64,000 nt of DNA from Pirellula sp. (GTDB lineage Bacteria > Planctomycetota > Planctomycetia > Pirellulales > Pirellulaceae): NCBI GenBank assembly GCA_021300155.1, contig JAJTID010000022.1, forward strand, positions 1 to 64,000, written 5' to 3'. The notes beneath the pieces were generated by a model. That model saw nothing but the letters and a program-made list of their open reading frames with translations. It was not told the DNA's origin and made no database searches. Within the stretch, counting starts at the first letter, position 1, and each line of letters begins with the position of its first letter. This document shows positions 25,617-35,865 of this stretch, piece after piece. Made by a program: the position numbers and the translations under genes.

Positions 25617-27695
25617 TCAATCGCTGACCATCGAGACGGATTCTACATTCGTGTCTCGAGAGATTTCGTTGTAACTCAAGATCCGAACATGAGGCAGATT
25701 CTCTTGGGTCATTTGCCGCAATGGCACGCGAATCTTTGGACTAACAAGTACACAAAGTGGTCGACTCTGTTGTTCTAATTTCTTCAGATGCTCAGCGATG
25801 CGTTGACACGTCTTGTTGATCGTCTCCGGGGACATTCGCAAAAAGATCCCTCGTTCCGTCTGCTCCGAACCCGCCGTAATTCGATCCTCCATTGCAGGAT
25901 CGAGCGTAACCACTTTCAGAACACCCGCACTGTCGCGGTAACGGTGTGAAATCGTTCTGGCCAATCGATGTCGAACGTATTCTGTGAGCCAGATCGGGTC
26001 TTTCACTCGATGCGCGAAATCACCCAACGTTTCTAAGATGACTCCGAGTTGTCGGATAGGAACATCTTCTCGCAGTAGATTCTGAAGCACTTGCTGTACC
26101 TCGGATAGTTTCATCAATCCTGGAATGAGCTCTTCCACGATCGTTGGTGAACCCTTCTTGAGCTGCTCAATCAACTGCTTCGTAACTTCGCGTGTCAACA
26201 ATTCTTCCGCATGTTGGCGAGCCGTTTCTTGCACGTGGGTTGCAAGTACCGCTGCGCATTCGGCCACTTGGTAACCATAAATCTCAGCTTGCTGCCGTTG
26301 ACGTGGGTCAATCCAAAATGCTTTCTTTCCAAATGCCGGTTCTGTCGTCTCGTCGCCCGCGATCGGTCCTAATGTCAAGCCACTATCGATCGCGAGCAAT
26401 CGATCGGTTCTTAGCGATCCTTGGGCAATTTTGTTTCCGTTCATGGAAAGTTCATACGAGTACTCTGGTAGGCTCATACGATCTTTGATTCGGAGCATTG
26501 GCAGAAGTATCCCCATCTCGCTCGCCAACGTCGCTCGGACAGTGGAGATCCGCTTCATCAAATCTCCACCGCGATTTGGATCCGCAAGTGCAATCAACTT
26601 TGCCCCCAACTCCAATCGCATCGCATCGACTTCAAGGAAGTCTTCCGCTTTCTTTTCGGGCGGCGCTTCTTTCGTGGCACTGGTCGCAGCTTTCTCTTTG
26701 GCGGTGGTTTCGGTCGCAAGCTGTTTCGCTTGTCGCTTCATCACTACCGCTAAAGCAATACAGCCAACTCCCATCGTCAACATCGGAAGTGTCGGTAAAG
26801 CAGTGAAGATCAGCAATAGTAAGAAAACACCGGAGATGATCAACGCTTCCGGGCGAGAAAAAATCTGACCTAGAAACTGGCCTGAGAAGTTTGACTTCTG
26901 CGTGCTTCGTGTAGTGAGCAATGCTGCTGCCAACGAGATCAAGAACGCGGGCACTTGGCTTACCAATCCGTCACCGATCGTCAATTTTGAATATACTTGT
27001 GCAGCTTCGGAGAGTGTCATGTCGGCGTACATGTACCCCATGTACAAACCGCCGAACAAATTGATAAATGTAATCGCGATCCCTGCGATTGCGTCACCGC
27101 GAACAAACTTCGACGCACCGTCCATCGCTCCATAAAAGTCCGCTTGCTGGGTGATTTCCTCGCGTCGACGTTGCGCCTCTTTTTCGTCAATCGCTCCCGC
27201 GCTCAAATCCGCATCGACAGCCATCTGACGCCCAGGCATCCCATCCAATGCGAATCTCGCGGCGACTTCACCAATACGTGATGCACCTTTTGTAATGACG
27301 ATAAAGTTGATCAAGAAGATAATCACAAAGAGGATGATCCCGACTTCGATTGAGTCGCCAGACACAAACTCTCCGAACGCGCGAATCACATCTCCCGCTG
27401 CATCGAGCCCTTCGTCTCCCGTTCTCGTCAAGACTAGGCGTGTCGTGGCTAAATTGAGCACCAGTCGTGACAATGTAGTCGCGACCAACATGGCTGGGAA
27501 AATGTTGAACTCCAACGGCGATTGAATAAAAATCGTCGTCAAGAGAACGATGACGCCGATCGCAATATTAGCGGACAACAAGATATCGAGCAGTGCGGGA
27601 GGCAACGGCACCAAGATGACGACGAGGCAACCGATAATCCCGATGGGTACTACTGCATCTTTGTATTTGGAAATGGCTCGCATCCATGCGCCCAT
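25617..27695 (-). CDS. flhA: Flagellar biosynthesis protein FlhA
   Basis: FlhA is the large export-gate protein of the flagellar type III secretion system. The 692 residues show the expected arrangement: about eight N-terminal membrane helices up to about residue 320, including the highly conserved TTLSRLVLNLATTRLVL, VVITKGASRIGEVAARFALD and GMPGRQMAVDADL segments. A large cytosolic C-terminal domain follows. A hydrophilic Ala/Lys-rich linker separates the two parts. The length is normal. No other flagellar gene occurs in the window; scattered flagellar genes are common in planctomycetes. It starts at ATG 27695 (or 27683), 168 bp from the divergent sulfotransferase. Confidence 0.96.
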   Translation of the reverse strand: MGAWMRAISKYKDAVVPIGIIGCLVVILVPLPPALLDILLSANIAIGVIVLLTTIFIQSPLEFNIFPAMLVATTLSRLVLNLATTRLVLTRTGDEGLDAAGDVIRAFGEFVSGDSIEVGIILFVIIFLINFIVITKGASRIGEVAARFALDGMPGRQMAVDADLSAGAIDEKEAQRRREEITQQADFYGAMDGASKFVRGDAIAGIAITFINLFGGLYMGYMYADMTLSEAAQVYSKLTIGDGLVSQVPAFLISLAAALLTTRSTQKSNFSGQFLGQIFSRPEALIISGVFLLLLIFTALPTLPMLTMGVGCIALAVVMKRQAKQLATETTAKEKAATSATKEAPPEKKAEDFLEVDAMRLELGAKLIALADPNRGGDLMKRISTVRATLASEMGILLPMLRIKDRMSLPEYSYELSMNGNKIAQGSLRTDRLLAIDSGLTLGPIAGDETTEPAFGKKAFWIDPRQRQQAEIYGYQVAECAAVLATHVQETARQHAEELLTREVTKQLIEQLKKGSPTIVEELIPGLMKLSEVQQVLQNLLREDVPIRQLGVILETLGDFAHRVKDPIWLTEYVRHRLARTISHRYRDSAGVLKVVTLDPAMEDRITAGSEQTERGIFLRMSPETINKTCQRIAEHLKKLEQQSRPLCVLVSPKIRVPLRQMTQENLPHVRILSYNEISRDTNVESVSMVSD

Positions 27696-27863
27696 AAAGT
27701 TTTTGCCGCCGTTCTTGAGAAATTCCGATCAGAATTTGGAAGTTAGCCAGAAATCTCTCTAGATGTCTATATCGGTTTACGGGAGCGGTTAGTAATGTAG
27801 CATGCGAGGAAGAGTCCTCGGATGAACTCTTTTTGACGATCGCTAGCAAACTTCGTACTCGGG

Positions 27864-28985
27864 ATGTCTTCGGGCCAGAACAATACCAACTCCTATCCAA
27901 CCTGGGCTCCACGATTTTGGCATGGTATGCCTTCCAAAGTCTGGATTCCTCACTTGGTGAGAAATCGATTTCAAGTCCGTCTCACGCGATTGCACATCGC
28001 AGCCGGTGTTTCGGCATTCATGCCGTTCACCGATTTGATGGCCGCCTCACAACATGTCTTGTTCGGTCGGGCGATTGCGAATACGCAACTCCCCCAAGCA
28101 CCGATCTTTGTACTCGGCCATTGGCGAAGCGGCACAACCCTTTTGCATGAACTGCTGGGCTTTGACAATCGTTTTGCATCCCCAACAACTTTTCAATGCT
28201 TTGCCCCTTGGCATTTTCTCCTCACCGAGGCGATGGTCACCCGTTTTTTTGGGTGGGTGCTACCTGACAAACGACCCATGGACAACATGAAGGCCGGATG
28301 GTCGCTTCCACAAGAAGACGAATTTGCATTGATGAACCTCGGTGCACCAACGCCCTACACGTATATGATGTTTCCTCAGCATGGCTTCGTGGATGAAAAC
28401 ACGCTGGCATATGACACCTTCGAACCAGAACAGCTTGCGCGTTGGAAGTATCTTTTTGATTGGTTCCTCAAAGCACTCACCTACAAGACCCAAAAGCCGC
28501 TCATCTTGAAGAGCCCACCTCACACGGGACGCATTGGAATATTGCGTGAGATGTATCCCGACGCCAAATTCATACACATCGTACGCGACCCGCGAAAACT
28601 CTATCCGTCGACCTTCAAGCTATGGAAGTCGCTCGAATCCATTCAAGGCCTGCAACGCCCGCATACCGATGAAGAGCTGCAGCCGTTTGTTTTCCGGTGC
28701 TTGAATCGGATGTACGATGCCTTTGAAGTCGGCAGGCAAGGGTTAACGCAATCGCAAATCATCGACGTGCGATACGAAGAGTTGGTAGCGAACCCCGCTG
28801 GTGTCGTTGAATCCATCTATCAACAACTCGATTTAGGTGGATTCGAGTCCATTCGAGATTCGCTGACGAAACGAACCCAAGATGAGAAGGAGTACAAAAC
28901 CAATCGCTTCGGTCTCGACGAGGCAACAGAAACTCTTGTTTTGCAAAACTGGAAATCCTACGCAGAACGGTACGGGTACGCTTAG
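27864..28985 (+). CDS. PAPS-dependent sulfotransferase
   Basis: This 373-residue cytosolic sulfotransferase-family enzyme is expected to transfer sulfate from PAPS to an unidentified acceptor. The 5'-phosphosulfate loop is GHWRSGTT (residues 85-92), followed by LLHELLG. The 3'-phosphate site is within VRDPRKLYPSTF. LKSPPHTGR lies between and is also conserved in this subfamily. Planctomycete sulfotransferases may modify sulfated glycans or lipids; the acceptor is unknown. The gene stands alone, divergent from flhA. A hairpin downstream at 29117-29144 may end the transcript. Confidence 0.9.
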   Translation: MSSGQNNTNSYPTWAPRFWHGMPSKVWIPHLVRNRFQVRLTRLHIAAGVSAFMPFTDLMAASQHVLFGRAIANTQLPQAPIFVLGHWRSGTTLLHELLGFDNRFASPTTFQCFAPWHFLLTEAMVTRFFGWVLPDKRPMDNMKAGWSLPQEDEFALMNLGAPTPYTYMMFPQHGFVDENTLAYDTFEPEQLARWKYLFDWFLKALTYKTQKPLILKSPPHTGRIGILREMYPDAKFIHIVRDPRKLYPSTFKLWKSLESIQGLQRPHTDEELQPFVFRCLNRMYDAFEVGRQGLTQSQIIDVRYEELVANPAGVVESIYQQLDLGGFESIRDSLTKRTQDEKEYKTNRFGLDEATETLVLQNWKSYAERYGYA

Positions 28986-29116
28986 AGAATCTCCGAGGTT
29001 TCCAACGGCTCAACGCGAGCCATACAGACAAGGGAAAGACAATGCGTTCTCAATCTACCAGCTTCCGCTCGATAAAGCACATGAGCTGTTATTGGCATGA
29101 TTAGACACCATTCGAG

Positions 29117-29144
29117 CGACGGAATCACATGGATTGTGCCGTCG
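29117..29144 (+). terminator. Possible terminator hairpin after the sulfotransferase
   Basis: CGACGG and CCGTCG form the outer stem, and AATC/GATT an inner stem. A pyrimidine-rich TTCTTC follows without a pure T tract. It lies 130 bp after the sulfotransferase stop and just left of the direct repeat at 29151. The assignment is tentative. Confidence 0.35.
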
Positions 29145-29150
29145 TTCTTC

Positions 29151-29187
29151 GTCACGCGTACTGGCTCACGTTTGATCTAATCGATCA
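29151..29187 (+). repeat. Left direct repeat of the 29-32 kb block
   Basis: GTCACGCGT (29151-29159) is followed after 10 bp by GTTTGATCTAATCGAT (29170-29185). The same two words occur in the same order and orientation at 31795-31834. The second word holds a dyad, TGATC-N5-GATCA (29173-29187), that recurs at 43625-43639. Confidence 0.6.
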
Positions 29188-29252
29188 TTTCTTGTCGATC
29201 TATACAAAGCTCCCAAGTGGTTTGGTTCGGTGGATTCGAAGCCTGACTTCAA

Positions 29253-30992
29253 CTAACGGCGTTTCACCATGAACAGATCTATCGCAATACCAACTTGCGT
29301 TTTCCTAACTAAAGCACCGATTGGACCCGCTTCTTGTATAAGGACTGTGTTTGCTTTTTCCCAAAATTCATCGCTCGACAGTTGGCTGGTCCGTTTCTCT
29401 CGTTTTGACGCGTTTTCAATCCACGATGGCATATCAAAATAATGAATCATCACAATTCTATCCGTCGCGTTTGCCAGAGATTTGCACTCATCCAAAACGA
29501 ACTGAAAGCCAGCAGCGTCTAGGAGTGAATCGTCAGCCTCCACTTTGTCGTTCAAAAACTTATCAACAGAAGACGTGTAAAGTATATTGGAATCAACACG
29601 ACCTACTGCTCCGTAGAAGCCGCCTGGATTTCCTTGCAGATTAAAAAATGTTCCTCGTGAATTCGACAACTCGTCTGCTGGCTTCGGTATAGCGATATTT
29701 CTACTCTGATGGAATGCGGTAGTACTCTCCTTAAACTTAGCACTCAACAGCGGGGAATTCAGCACAGTGGACTGAACCTTCTTTTTCAACCATTGATCAG
29801 CCTCATCCCTATTGGTTACGGGTATCTGTGCGCTTGTACTTCCATCTGCATTCTGAATCCATACAAACCGATTTTGGATTGGCAATGGGTTGCTTTTTTG
29901 AATGTTCTTCATCGTTAAAGTGGTACCAAAGCCTTTTGGCGCAAGAGTAACCTCCGCCAACAACTGGCCGAAAGACTCTGCGGAATCAAAAACAAAGCTA
30001 GCGCTGATTGCATCCTCTGGTGCAACAACCATTAAGTCCTTTAGTTCGAGTTGATGCTTGAATATTCCAGTGATGGATTCTCGAAGTTGAGTTTCTTCGT
30101 GAATCTTGGTTCGAATGCCAACTTCAAATTCTCTCTTCGACTTGCTGCTGTCCGGTTGAGTGAGTCGAATCGCAATAGACTCACAACAGTGCTGAAGAAA
30201 GTTTCGTGCAGTAAAGAACTCTCCGAATGCGTTGCGTTGTTGACTCCCAAAATATTTGTAAAGCGCAGACGGGCGAGCAAACAGCGACAATAGGCAGGGA
30301 GAAGACTCGAGCGCCGCGCTTTTACGCAAATCAACCCAGTCGGAATGTCGGGACAGACAAGTGTCTAACTTGGTACTCCTTTCAACGCACGAAGCTAACT
30401 GGCACAGCCGATCCAAATGCGAACCAATAAGTATCTTCCCGTTGACCGCAACAATGCCGACCTTCAGATCTCCAGGACCAATAACACACGTTTGCAACAG
30501 TCTATTTTGATAAGACTCTTCCTTCCACTGCAAGCTCTGAAGGCCTAATGTTCGCTTCAAAGAAAAGTCAACGACACGCTCAAAAACAATATCGTTCCCC
30601 TCGGAATCTGCAATGATCGAAAAAGATAAACCATCCAAGTCCGGATAGACTGCAAAAACCACTTGACCAGTGAACGCGTCAGACACCTCTTCCCTCGAAA
30701 AGCCCGACTTTTCTATTGCCTGATTCCGATGCAAACCGACGTATACTTTGGCCGAAAGCCAGTTAAGCAAAATCGAAAACGGATCCGTGGACTTTGTCTG
30801 TTCTGTTAGCTGCGAAAACAGTTCATGCGATTGAATGGATTTCGTTAGGGCGGATAAATCGTCAATCGTCAATACAACTAACGCATCTTCGAAAACAAAG
30901 TTAGCTAAGTCTTCACTTTTCCGGTCGCTAGATTGCCCGCGAGCAATATTGCAAAGCAAAAACGGAACCGCAATCAACAGGAAACGCACCAC
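29253..30992 (-). CDS. Secreted protein of unknown function (579 aa)
   Basis: I do not recognise a family with confidence. A signal peptide (FLLIAVPFLLCNIARG) leads into a mixed alpha/beta protein with no transmembrane segment after it. There are recurring short patterns in which hydrophobic strands end in a charged or polar turn (VVLTIDDLSALTKSI, VVFAVYPDLDG, IVMIHYFDMPSW). This resembles planctomycete secreted proteins with repeated domains such as DUF3352, but I cannot confirm it. The gene lies with the next one in a block that appears more AT-rich than its surroundings and is flanked by direct repeats. Its start at 30992 is near the left end of the signal peptide. Confidence 0.7.
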   Translation of the reverse strand: MVRFLLIAVPFLLCNIARGQSSDRKSEDLANFVFEDALVVLTIDDLSALTKSIQSHELFSQLTEQTKSTDPFSILLNWLSAKVYVGLHRNQAIEKSGFSREEVSDAFTGQVVFAVYPDLDGLSFSIIADSEGNDIVFERVVDFSLKRTLGLQSLQWKEESYQNRLLQTCVIGPGDLKVGIVAVNGKILIGSHLDRLCQLASCVERSTKLDTCLSRHSDWVDLRKSAALESSPCLLSLFARPSALYKYFGSQQRNAFGEFFTARNFLQHCCESIAIRLTQPDSSKSKREFEVGIRTKIHEETQLRESITGIFKHQLELKDLMVVAPEDAISASFVFDSAESFGQLLAEVTLAPKGFGTTLTMKNIQKSNPLPIQNRFVWIQNADGSTSAQIPVTNRDEADQWLKKKVQSTVLNSPLLSAKFKESTTAFHQSRNIAIPKPADELSNSRGTFFNLQGNPGGFYGAVGRVDSNILYTSSVDKFLNDKVEADDSLLDAAGFQFVLDECKSLANATDRIVMIHYFDMPSWIENASKREKRTSQLSSDEFWEKANTVLIQEAGPIGALVRKTQVGIAIDLFMVKRR

Positions 30993-31084
30993 AGCAAAAC
31001 TCCCTTAAGGTGAACTATTTCTCAGCTAGGCAGGAAGCTTGTTCCTGCTGAAAATTCTTTCAGAAGCAGAGATATGAGCCAAGT

Positions 31085-31591
31085 CTATGGTATTGGATCT
31101 GGGATGGGCTCAGGTGCCAGGACGGGATTGACATTGCATCCAGCGCGGCATCTATCAAGCTCTTCCGCAGCCAAACGTATTGCCTCACCCCTCGCCCGTT
31201 CAATTTCCAATAGTTCACGAGCCTCGTCAACTCGCAGTTGAGCAAGGGTTGCTTGTGCATCACGAATCAGCCGTTCCCTATCTGCAGCGGACAGGTTTGG
31301 ATCGTTCTGGTAGCCTTCTATCTCCTGCTCTAGTCGCCATTTTTCATTTGAATATCTACATTCAATATCTTCGCGTAACCTGTCATATTCGAAATCGATG
31401 TCAGCGAGCGTCTCTAAATATTTCCTCCAACATTCTTCTTTGCAGTCTTCTATCGTAACTACAGGAGGTTCCGGCTCCTCGACCTGAAATGCACACAAAG
31501 ACGACGGACTAGCGAATCCTAAACCTAAAGATAATCCGCCGACAAAAACAAAACTTCTAACGTATTGGCATACATTGGCATACATTGGCAT
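31085..31591 (-). CDS. Secreted coiled-coil protein with repeats over its start
   Basis: The product has 168 residues when begun at the ATG at 31591. A signal peptide (VRSFVFVGGLSLGLGFASP) is followed by a region with paired cysteines (DCKEECW), then a long charged helix, probably coiled coil (residues about 60-150, such as NEKWRLEQEIEGYQ and RLIRDAQATLAQLRVDEA), and a CRAGC motif with a Pro-rich tail. No family is recognised. The start region is a 10-bp tandem repeat, ATGCCAATGT, so several ATGs compete. Those best spaced from the GGAG at 31606-31609 are in the wrong frame, and the in-frame ATG at 31591 is 14 nt from it. The open frame to 31717 is a weaker option. Confidence 0.65.
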   Translation of the reverse strand: MPMYANVCQYVRSFVFVGGLSLGLGFASPSSLCAFQVEEPEPPVVTIEDCKEECWRKYLETLADIDFEYDRLREDIECRYSNEKWRLEQEIEGYQNDPNLSAADRERLIRDAQATLAQLRVDEARELLEIERARGEAIRLAAEELDRCRAGCNVNPVLAPEPIPDPIP

Positions 31592-31601
31592 ACATTGGCA
31601 T
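31563..31601 (-). repeat. 10-bp tandem repeat, about 3.8 copies, at a start codon
   Basis: On the minus strand the unit ATGCCAATGT occurs three times followed by ATGCCAAT, starting 4 nt after a GGAG. The unit is not a multiple of three, so loss or gain of one unit changes which ATG is in frame with the downstream signal peptide. Unit counts are read directly from sequence. Confidence 0.9.
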
Positions 31602-31794
31602 AGATCTCCACAAAGAGGCCAGAAACGGGAATGACTGAGGGTGCAGTCCAAATTGCGATTTGGAATCACGCACACCTGTTTACGAATTGTACAGAAGCTA
31701 CAACTGCATACAAGCACATAGGCCCAAAAATATGGAGCAACCGTACGAAGACATTTTGAATTATCTGTTTTGCGGGGTTGATCCGTGGTTCATT

Positions 31795-31834
31795 GTCACG
31801 CGTCTAGCTTAGGGCCGCGTTTGATCGAATCGAT
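31795..31834 (+). repeat. Right direct repeat of the 29-32 kb block
   Basis: GTCACGCGT (31795-31803) is followed by GTTTGATCGAATCGAT (31819-31834), the second word with one mismatch to the left copy. The 9-bp word is identical. The intervening spacer is 15 bp here and 10 bp on the left. Confidence 0.6.
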
Positions 31835-31856
31835 ATACTGACTATGCCTCCAATGA

Positions 31857-33176
31857 CTATGCCTCCAACCCTCGCATCGTTCCAGTAGAGGTTGCGAACC
31901 GTTCGGCTGGTAGCCCCATTCGCTGAAGCATCGATACGAAAAGATTGGGCAACGGGTAATTGTTCTGCGTATCAAATGCCAAGTGTTGACCGTGTCGGAA
32001 GCCACCGCCGGCAAGTAAGACGGGCAAATTCGTTGTGACGTGCGTATTGGCGTTCCCCAGGTTGCTACCGTATAGCACCATCGTTCGATCGAACAACGTC
32101 TCTCCATTTTCGGAGATGCCCTTCAAGTCGGAGAACAACTGATCCAACAAGCGCATATGCCACTGATCGATGGCTTCGAGTTGCTTTAACTTGCTGCTGC
32201 TCTTTCCATGGTGCGATAGATTGTGATAACCGTCAGTGATGTCGGTTCCGTGCAAATCGATCGCAGGTGAGTTCACGCTATCCAACATCAGCGTGACAGC
32301 CCGCGTCGAATCGGTTTCAAATGTCAATCGCGCCATGTCATACATGAGGCGAACTTTGTCCATATACTCCTTGGGATCCGATGGATCTTTTGGCTGTTCC
32401 CCTTTGGGCTGTGGTTTCGGAATCGCCTCCCAAGCCTTGGATGCTTCCAATCGTTGCTCTAGGTCTCGTACTCCCGTCAAATATTGATCCACACGTTCGC
32501 GATCTTTCGGGCCAAGTGTTTTCATCAACGATTTTGTCTGGTCCGCGACGGAGTCCATGATACTCTGTCCCAACTCTAGCTTTCGAACTTGCTGCGCGAC
32601 CTGCGACTCCGACCCTTGAAGAAACAATTGTCGATACACGGCGGAGGGTTTCTCTTCGCATGGGATCAGGACCCCTGCACCCGTCCACGACAAACTCCGC
32701 AGTCCTTGTTTCACGTTCACGCCGAGCGTCATCGAAGGAAAACGTGTGAGATGGCCAATCTGTTCTGCGATCAATTGATCTAGCGAAATGGTGTTCCGGA
32801 ATCCACCGCTACCTGGGTGAGGTGCGGCTGTCAAAAAGCAGATGTCGGCCGGGTGCCCTCCATCCACATCCGGATGCCACACGCCGCTAAAGACAGTGAA
32901 GTCGTCGCGATGCTTCTTTAAAGTCTCGAGATAAGGCGAAAGAGTGTAATCGCGTCCGGCGCTTGTTGGAAAAAAGTGTTCAGGTAACAAACCGAGGTTG
33001 TTGCAGATGCCCAACATGCGACGAGGAGCGACCGCGGAACCAGTCTCTCGATCGCGGTTTGTTTCTCGGCCCACAGCAGGACGCATTGCATCGAGAAACG
33101 GAAGGGCCAGCCCAACTCCCATCCCTCGCAAAATAAACCGACGGCTCAACGACATATTTTTCAAGAGGACGGCCAT
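31857..33176 (-). CDS. DUF1552 family secreted protein
   Basis: The 439-residue protein has a Tat-like start ([25 protein letters not shown]) and a DUF1552 domain: [35 protein letters not shown], and later a conserved [16 protein letters not shown] and [12 protein letters not shown]1552 proteins are related in concept to DUF1501 and occur almost always with DUF1592-type cytochromes, as here. The upstream gene ends 7 bp before the start, so the two form an operon. Function unknown; an exported role in degrading polymers is an often-made but untested inference. Confidence 0.92.
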   Translation of the reverse strand: MAVLLKNMSLSRRFILRGMGVGLALPFLDAMRPAVGRETNRDRETGSAVAPRRMLGICNNLGLLPEHFFPTSAGRDYTLSPYLETLKKHRDDFTVFSGVWHPDVDGGHPADICFLTAAPHPGSGGFRNTISLDQLIAEQIGHLTRFPSMTLGVNVKQGLRSLSWTGAGVLIPCEEKPSAVYRQLFLQGSESQVAQQVRKLELGQSIMDSVADQTKSLMKTLGPKDRERVDQYLTGVRDLEQRLEASKAWEAIPKPQPKGEQPKDPSDPKEYMDKVRLMYDMARLTFETDSTRAVTLMLDSVNSPAIDLHGTDITDGYHNLSHHGKSSSKLKQLEAIDQWHMRLLDQLFSDLKGISENGETLFDRTMVLYGSNLGNANTHVTTNLPVLLAGGGFRHGQHLAFDTQNNYPLPNLFVSMLQRMGLPAERFATSTGTMRGLEA

Positions 33177-33183
33177 AACAAAC

Positions 33184-35760
33184 CTACTTGTTCAAAAACA
33201 TAGGACTGCAAACAATCTCTTCGATCATCGAGCGAACAGGAAACCCATCTGGTTCCAGTCGGTCTAGCATCCGCTCTACCTCGACACGATCGCTGAATCG
33301 AGGAGACGAACCTGTCGAATATACTAACAATTGGTTCAAGAGATTTCGAGCAAGTCCCCGTTGATTCTTCAACAGAAGCGTCTTAAGTTCGAAAATGTCC
33401 TTGAATTCTTCTCCCGAAGGCAAGATTCCAGACGCATCCACGGCGGGCCCTTTTCGAAATGTGAATGGCTGGCCATTCTTGCCAAAGCCAAGTATCTTCT
33501 CTCCGTCCTCATTCAAGCTTCGATAGTGAGTTCGCCAACCACCAGAGACATCAAAGCTCTCTAACGCGAATCCAACCGGGTCGATTTTGGAATGGCAACC
33601 GGCGCAGCTTGCGTCTGCTCGATGCAATTCAAGCTGCCGTCGAATGGTCGTCGCACCTCGCGTATCTGGCTCAATCGCTGGAACGCTCTTGGGTGGCGGT
33701 GGAATTTTCGTACCTAGAATTCGCTCGTTGACCCAAACACCTCGCAACACAGGTGAGGTTGTTGTGCCATTCGCTGTGACCTTCAACACACTGGCTTGCG
33801 TGAGCAGGCCTCCGCGCGGGCTATCCGGCGGTATTGACACTTTGCGCAAATGGGTTCCTTCAAACAGCGGGAACTCGTAGTGTTTCGACAATCGCTCATT
33901 CACAAAGGTAAAGTCCGAATCAATGAACGTACCGACAGAGAGATTCTTCTGAATCACTTCGTTTAAAAAAAGCTGCGTCTCTTCGAGCGATGCGTCGACG
34001 AGGGAATCGTCAAGATAATAATCAGGGTAAAGGATCTCGTCAGGGGATGTGTCGTTTGCTTTCCGAAGATCTAACCAATACGCGAGGAACGCATCTACAA
34101 ATCGTCGCGAGTTCGGATGATCGAGCATGCTGCGAACTTGATCTCGTAGGCTCGTCGGATCACCAATAGCATTACGCTCAACAAGCTCGATCAGCGATTC
34201 ATCAGGTTGGCTATTCCAAAGAAACAAACTCAACCGCGAAGCAACCGATAAAGCGTCCAGCTTCCCAACCGGTTCTGTTACACAAATAAAGTCAGGTGAA
34301 CATAACGCCGCAACGTAAGCTGCAATCATGGATTCTTGAAAGGAATGCCCCTTCGATAAAGCATTTTTGGCGACGGCAGTGAATCGTTTTGCATCTTCCT
34401 CGGATACCGTTCGTCGATAAGCCTTCGTTAGGAATCGGCGAATGAGACGATCGACGTCGACCGTTGTATCGTTGGACACCACCTGATAAGTCCCTTGAAC
34501 CCTAGCACTTGGCAGCGTGTCGAATAGCAATTGATGGCCTGCAGTCGGCCATGACTCTAGAATTGGACCTTCCACTTCTAGATAGCTAAACGCCACGCCA
34601 GGCATCCCGTCCTCTTCCGCCAACGGATTGTGCCAATTGGATGGACGCGAGCGAAAAAGCCTGACGGCATCGGGTTGAATCGTTTCCCCTTCCAGCAAGT
34701 ACACGTCAAGCTCTTGTACGGAAGGTTGAATTTGAAAATCGAACTCACCGATGCGTCGCAATTGACGTGGAGGCAACTCGGAATAGATGACAACAGGTTC
34801 CGATCTTCGGCCAATCGAAGTTTTCTCGCGATCCGGTCGCCACCATTTTTTCTCTTCCCCTTCTGCCCAAAAGGTATAACCCTTGAAGCGAAGCTTGTAC
34901 CGTCCTGATCGCGGTGCTTTGAAGTCCGAGAATCTGGGTTCAATCGGCTCATAGCTACTAGCGACGACACCAAATGCTTCTCGCTCCCGTTGTTCCGGAT
35001 TCGCTTCGCCCACCGTGAAAGGATGCTTATCATCGCGAAGAACGGCCAGATCCGGAGCGTAATCGATCAATGGAAAGACGGCGCGTTCGGGGCTTCGATT
35101 GAATACGGTGTAGTGTGTCTTTCGATTGAAGGAAGCTTGCTCGCGAGCATAGTAGCGAGTGATCTTCGATGTTGGAGCATCGAGACGATCGGAAATCACT
35201 TGTCGCAATGCATAATCTGCAGCTTGCATGTATCGAGCCATGTTGACATGCGACACATCGAGAGCTTCGCTTACCTTGTTGAATCGAAAGAGCTCGCCGT
35301 CCTCGGGCAACATCGTCTTCAGTTGCAACCACGGGGCATCGAGCAATTCTCTCAAAGTGTTTTCATATTCGTAGCGGTTCAATCGCCGAAGGGTCGTTCT
35401 TCCCCGCGCCGCGATCAACTGTTTGTCAAAGTCCACAAGGATTGGGAACAAGGTACGAGTGAATTCACTCCTTTGCTCTTCGGTCACGGAGTTGTCTGGC
35501 GGCATCTCGCCGGCTTGTACTCGATCGTAAATCAAGGCCCATGCGTTCAGATTCTCCTGGGTAAGCCCGCGGTCTAGCATTTGGCTCAAATCGAAGCCAG
35601 CTTCAGCAGATTTCCCAGTATGGCAATCGAGGCATTTCGAGCCCATGAACTTTGCTAATCTGCTGTCGAATTCCCCCCCAAAGGCCTTCGAGCATTCGGA
35701 TACAACCAAACCGATGCTTGCTGCGGTGACGAAAACATAGAAACAGTGCTTCACAGACAT
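33184..35760 (-). CDS. DUF1592/DUF1588/DUF1585 planctomycete cytochrome protein
   Basis: The large exported protein has 858 residues from the ATG at 35760. It combines a signal peptide, a cytochrome-like segment with one heme motif (CLDCH, about residue 45), DUF1587 ([16 protein letters not shown]), DUF1595, DUF1592 (the [14 protein letters not shown] region), DUF1588 (which includes [26 protein letters not shown]) and a C-terminal DUF1585 (the [15 protein letters not shown] region) that also holds CAGCH. It is a canonical member of the planctomycete family found paired with DUF1552. The start is chosen because GGAG lies 9 nt upstream. Predicted periplasmic, with unknown activity. Confidence 0.92.
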   Translation of the reverse strand: MSVKHCFYVFVTAASIGLVVSECSKAFGGEFDSRLAKFMGSKCLDCHTGKSAEAGFDLSQMLDRGLTQENLNAWALIYDRVQAGEMPPDNSVTEEQRSEFTRTLFPILVDFDKQLIAARGRTTLRRLNRYEYENTLRELLDAPWLQLKTMLPEDGELFRFNKVSEALDVSHVNMARYMQAADYALRQVISDRLDAPTSKITRYYAREQASFNRKTHYTVFNRSPERAVFPLIDYAPDLAVLRDDKHPFTVGEANPEQREREAFGVVASSYEPIEPRFSDFKAPRSGRYKLRFKGYTFWAEGEEKKWWRPDREKTSIGRRSEPVVIYSELPPRQLRRIGEFDFQIQPSVQELDVYLLEGETIQPDAVRLFRSRPSNWHNPLAEEDGMPGVAFSYLEVEGPILESWPTAGHQLLFDTLPSARVQGTYQVVSNDTTVDVDRLIRRFLTKAYRRTVSEEDAKRFTAVAKNALSKGHSFQESMIAAYVAALCSPDFICVTEPVGKLDALSVASRLSLFLWNSQPDESLIELVERNAIGDPTSLRDQVRSMLDHPNSRRFVDAFLAYWLDLRKANDTSPDEILYPDYYLDDSLVDASLEETQLFLNEVIQKNLSVGTFIDSDFTFVNERLSKHYEFPLFEGTHLRKVSIPPDSPRGGLLTQASVLKVTANGTTTSPVLRGVWVNERILGTKIPPPPKSVPAIEPDTRGATTIRRQLELHRADASCAGCHSKIDPVGFALESFDVSGGWRTHYRSLNEDGEKILGFGKNGQPFTFRKGPAVDASGILPSGEEFKDIFELKTLLLKNQRGLARNLLNQLLVYSTGSSPRFSDRVEVERMLDRLEPDGFPVRSMIEEIVCSPMFLNK

Positions 35761-35865
35761 TTCGGTCAACTCCAGTCGTTGGGGACGAGACCGTAAGTCT
35801 CGATTCCCTTCCCATTGTACCTCAAATGTCTTGAACTCGTGAATCAGAGAATGAACACGAAATCG

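Noticed and set aside
31592-31717. Upstream extension of the coiled-coil protein to 31717
   Set aside because: The extra 42 residues are Cys-rich without a family, would place the signal peptide internally and have no ribosome site; GGAG points to the repeat region instead.
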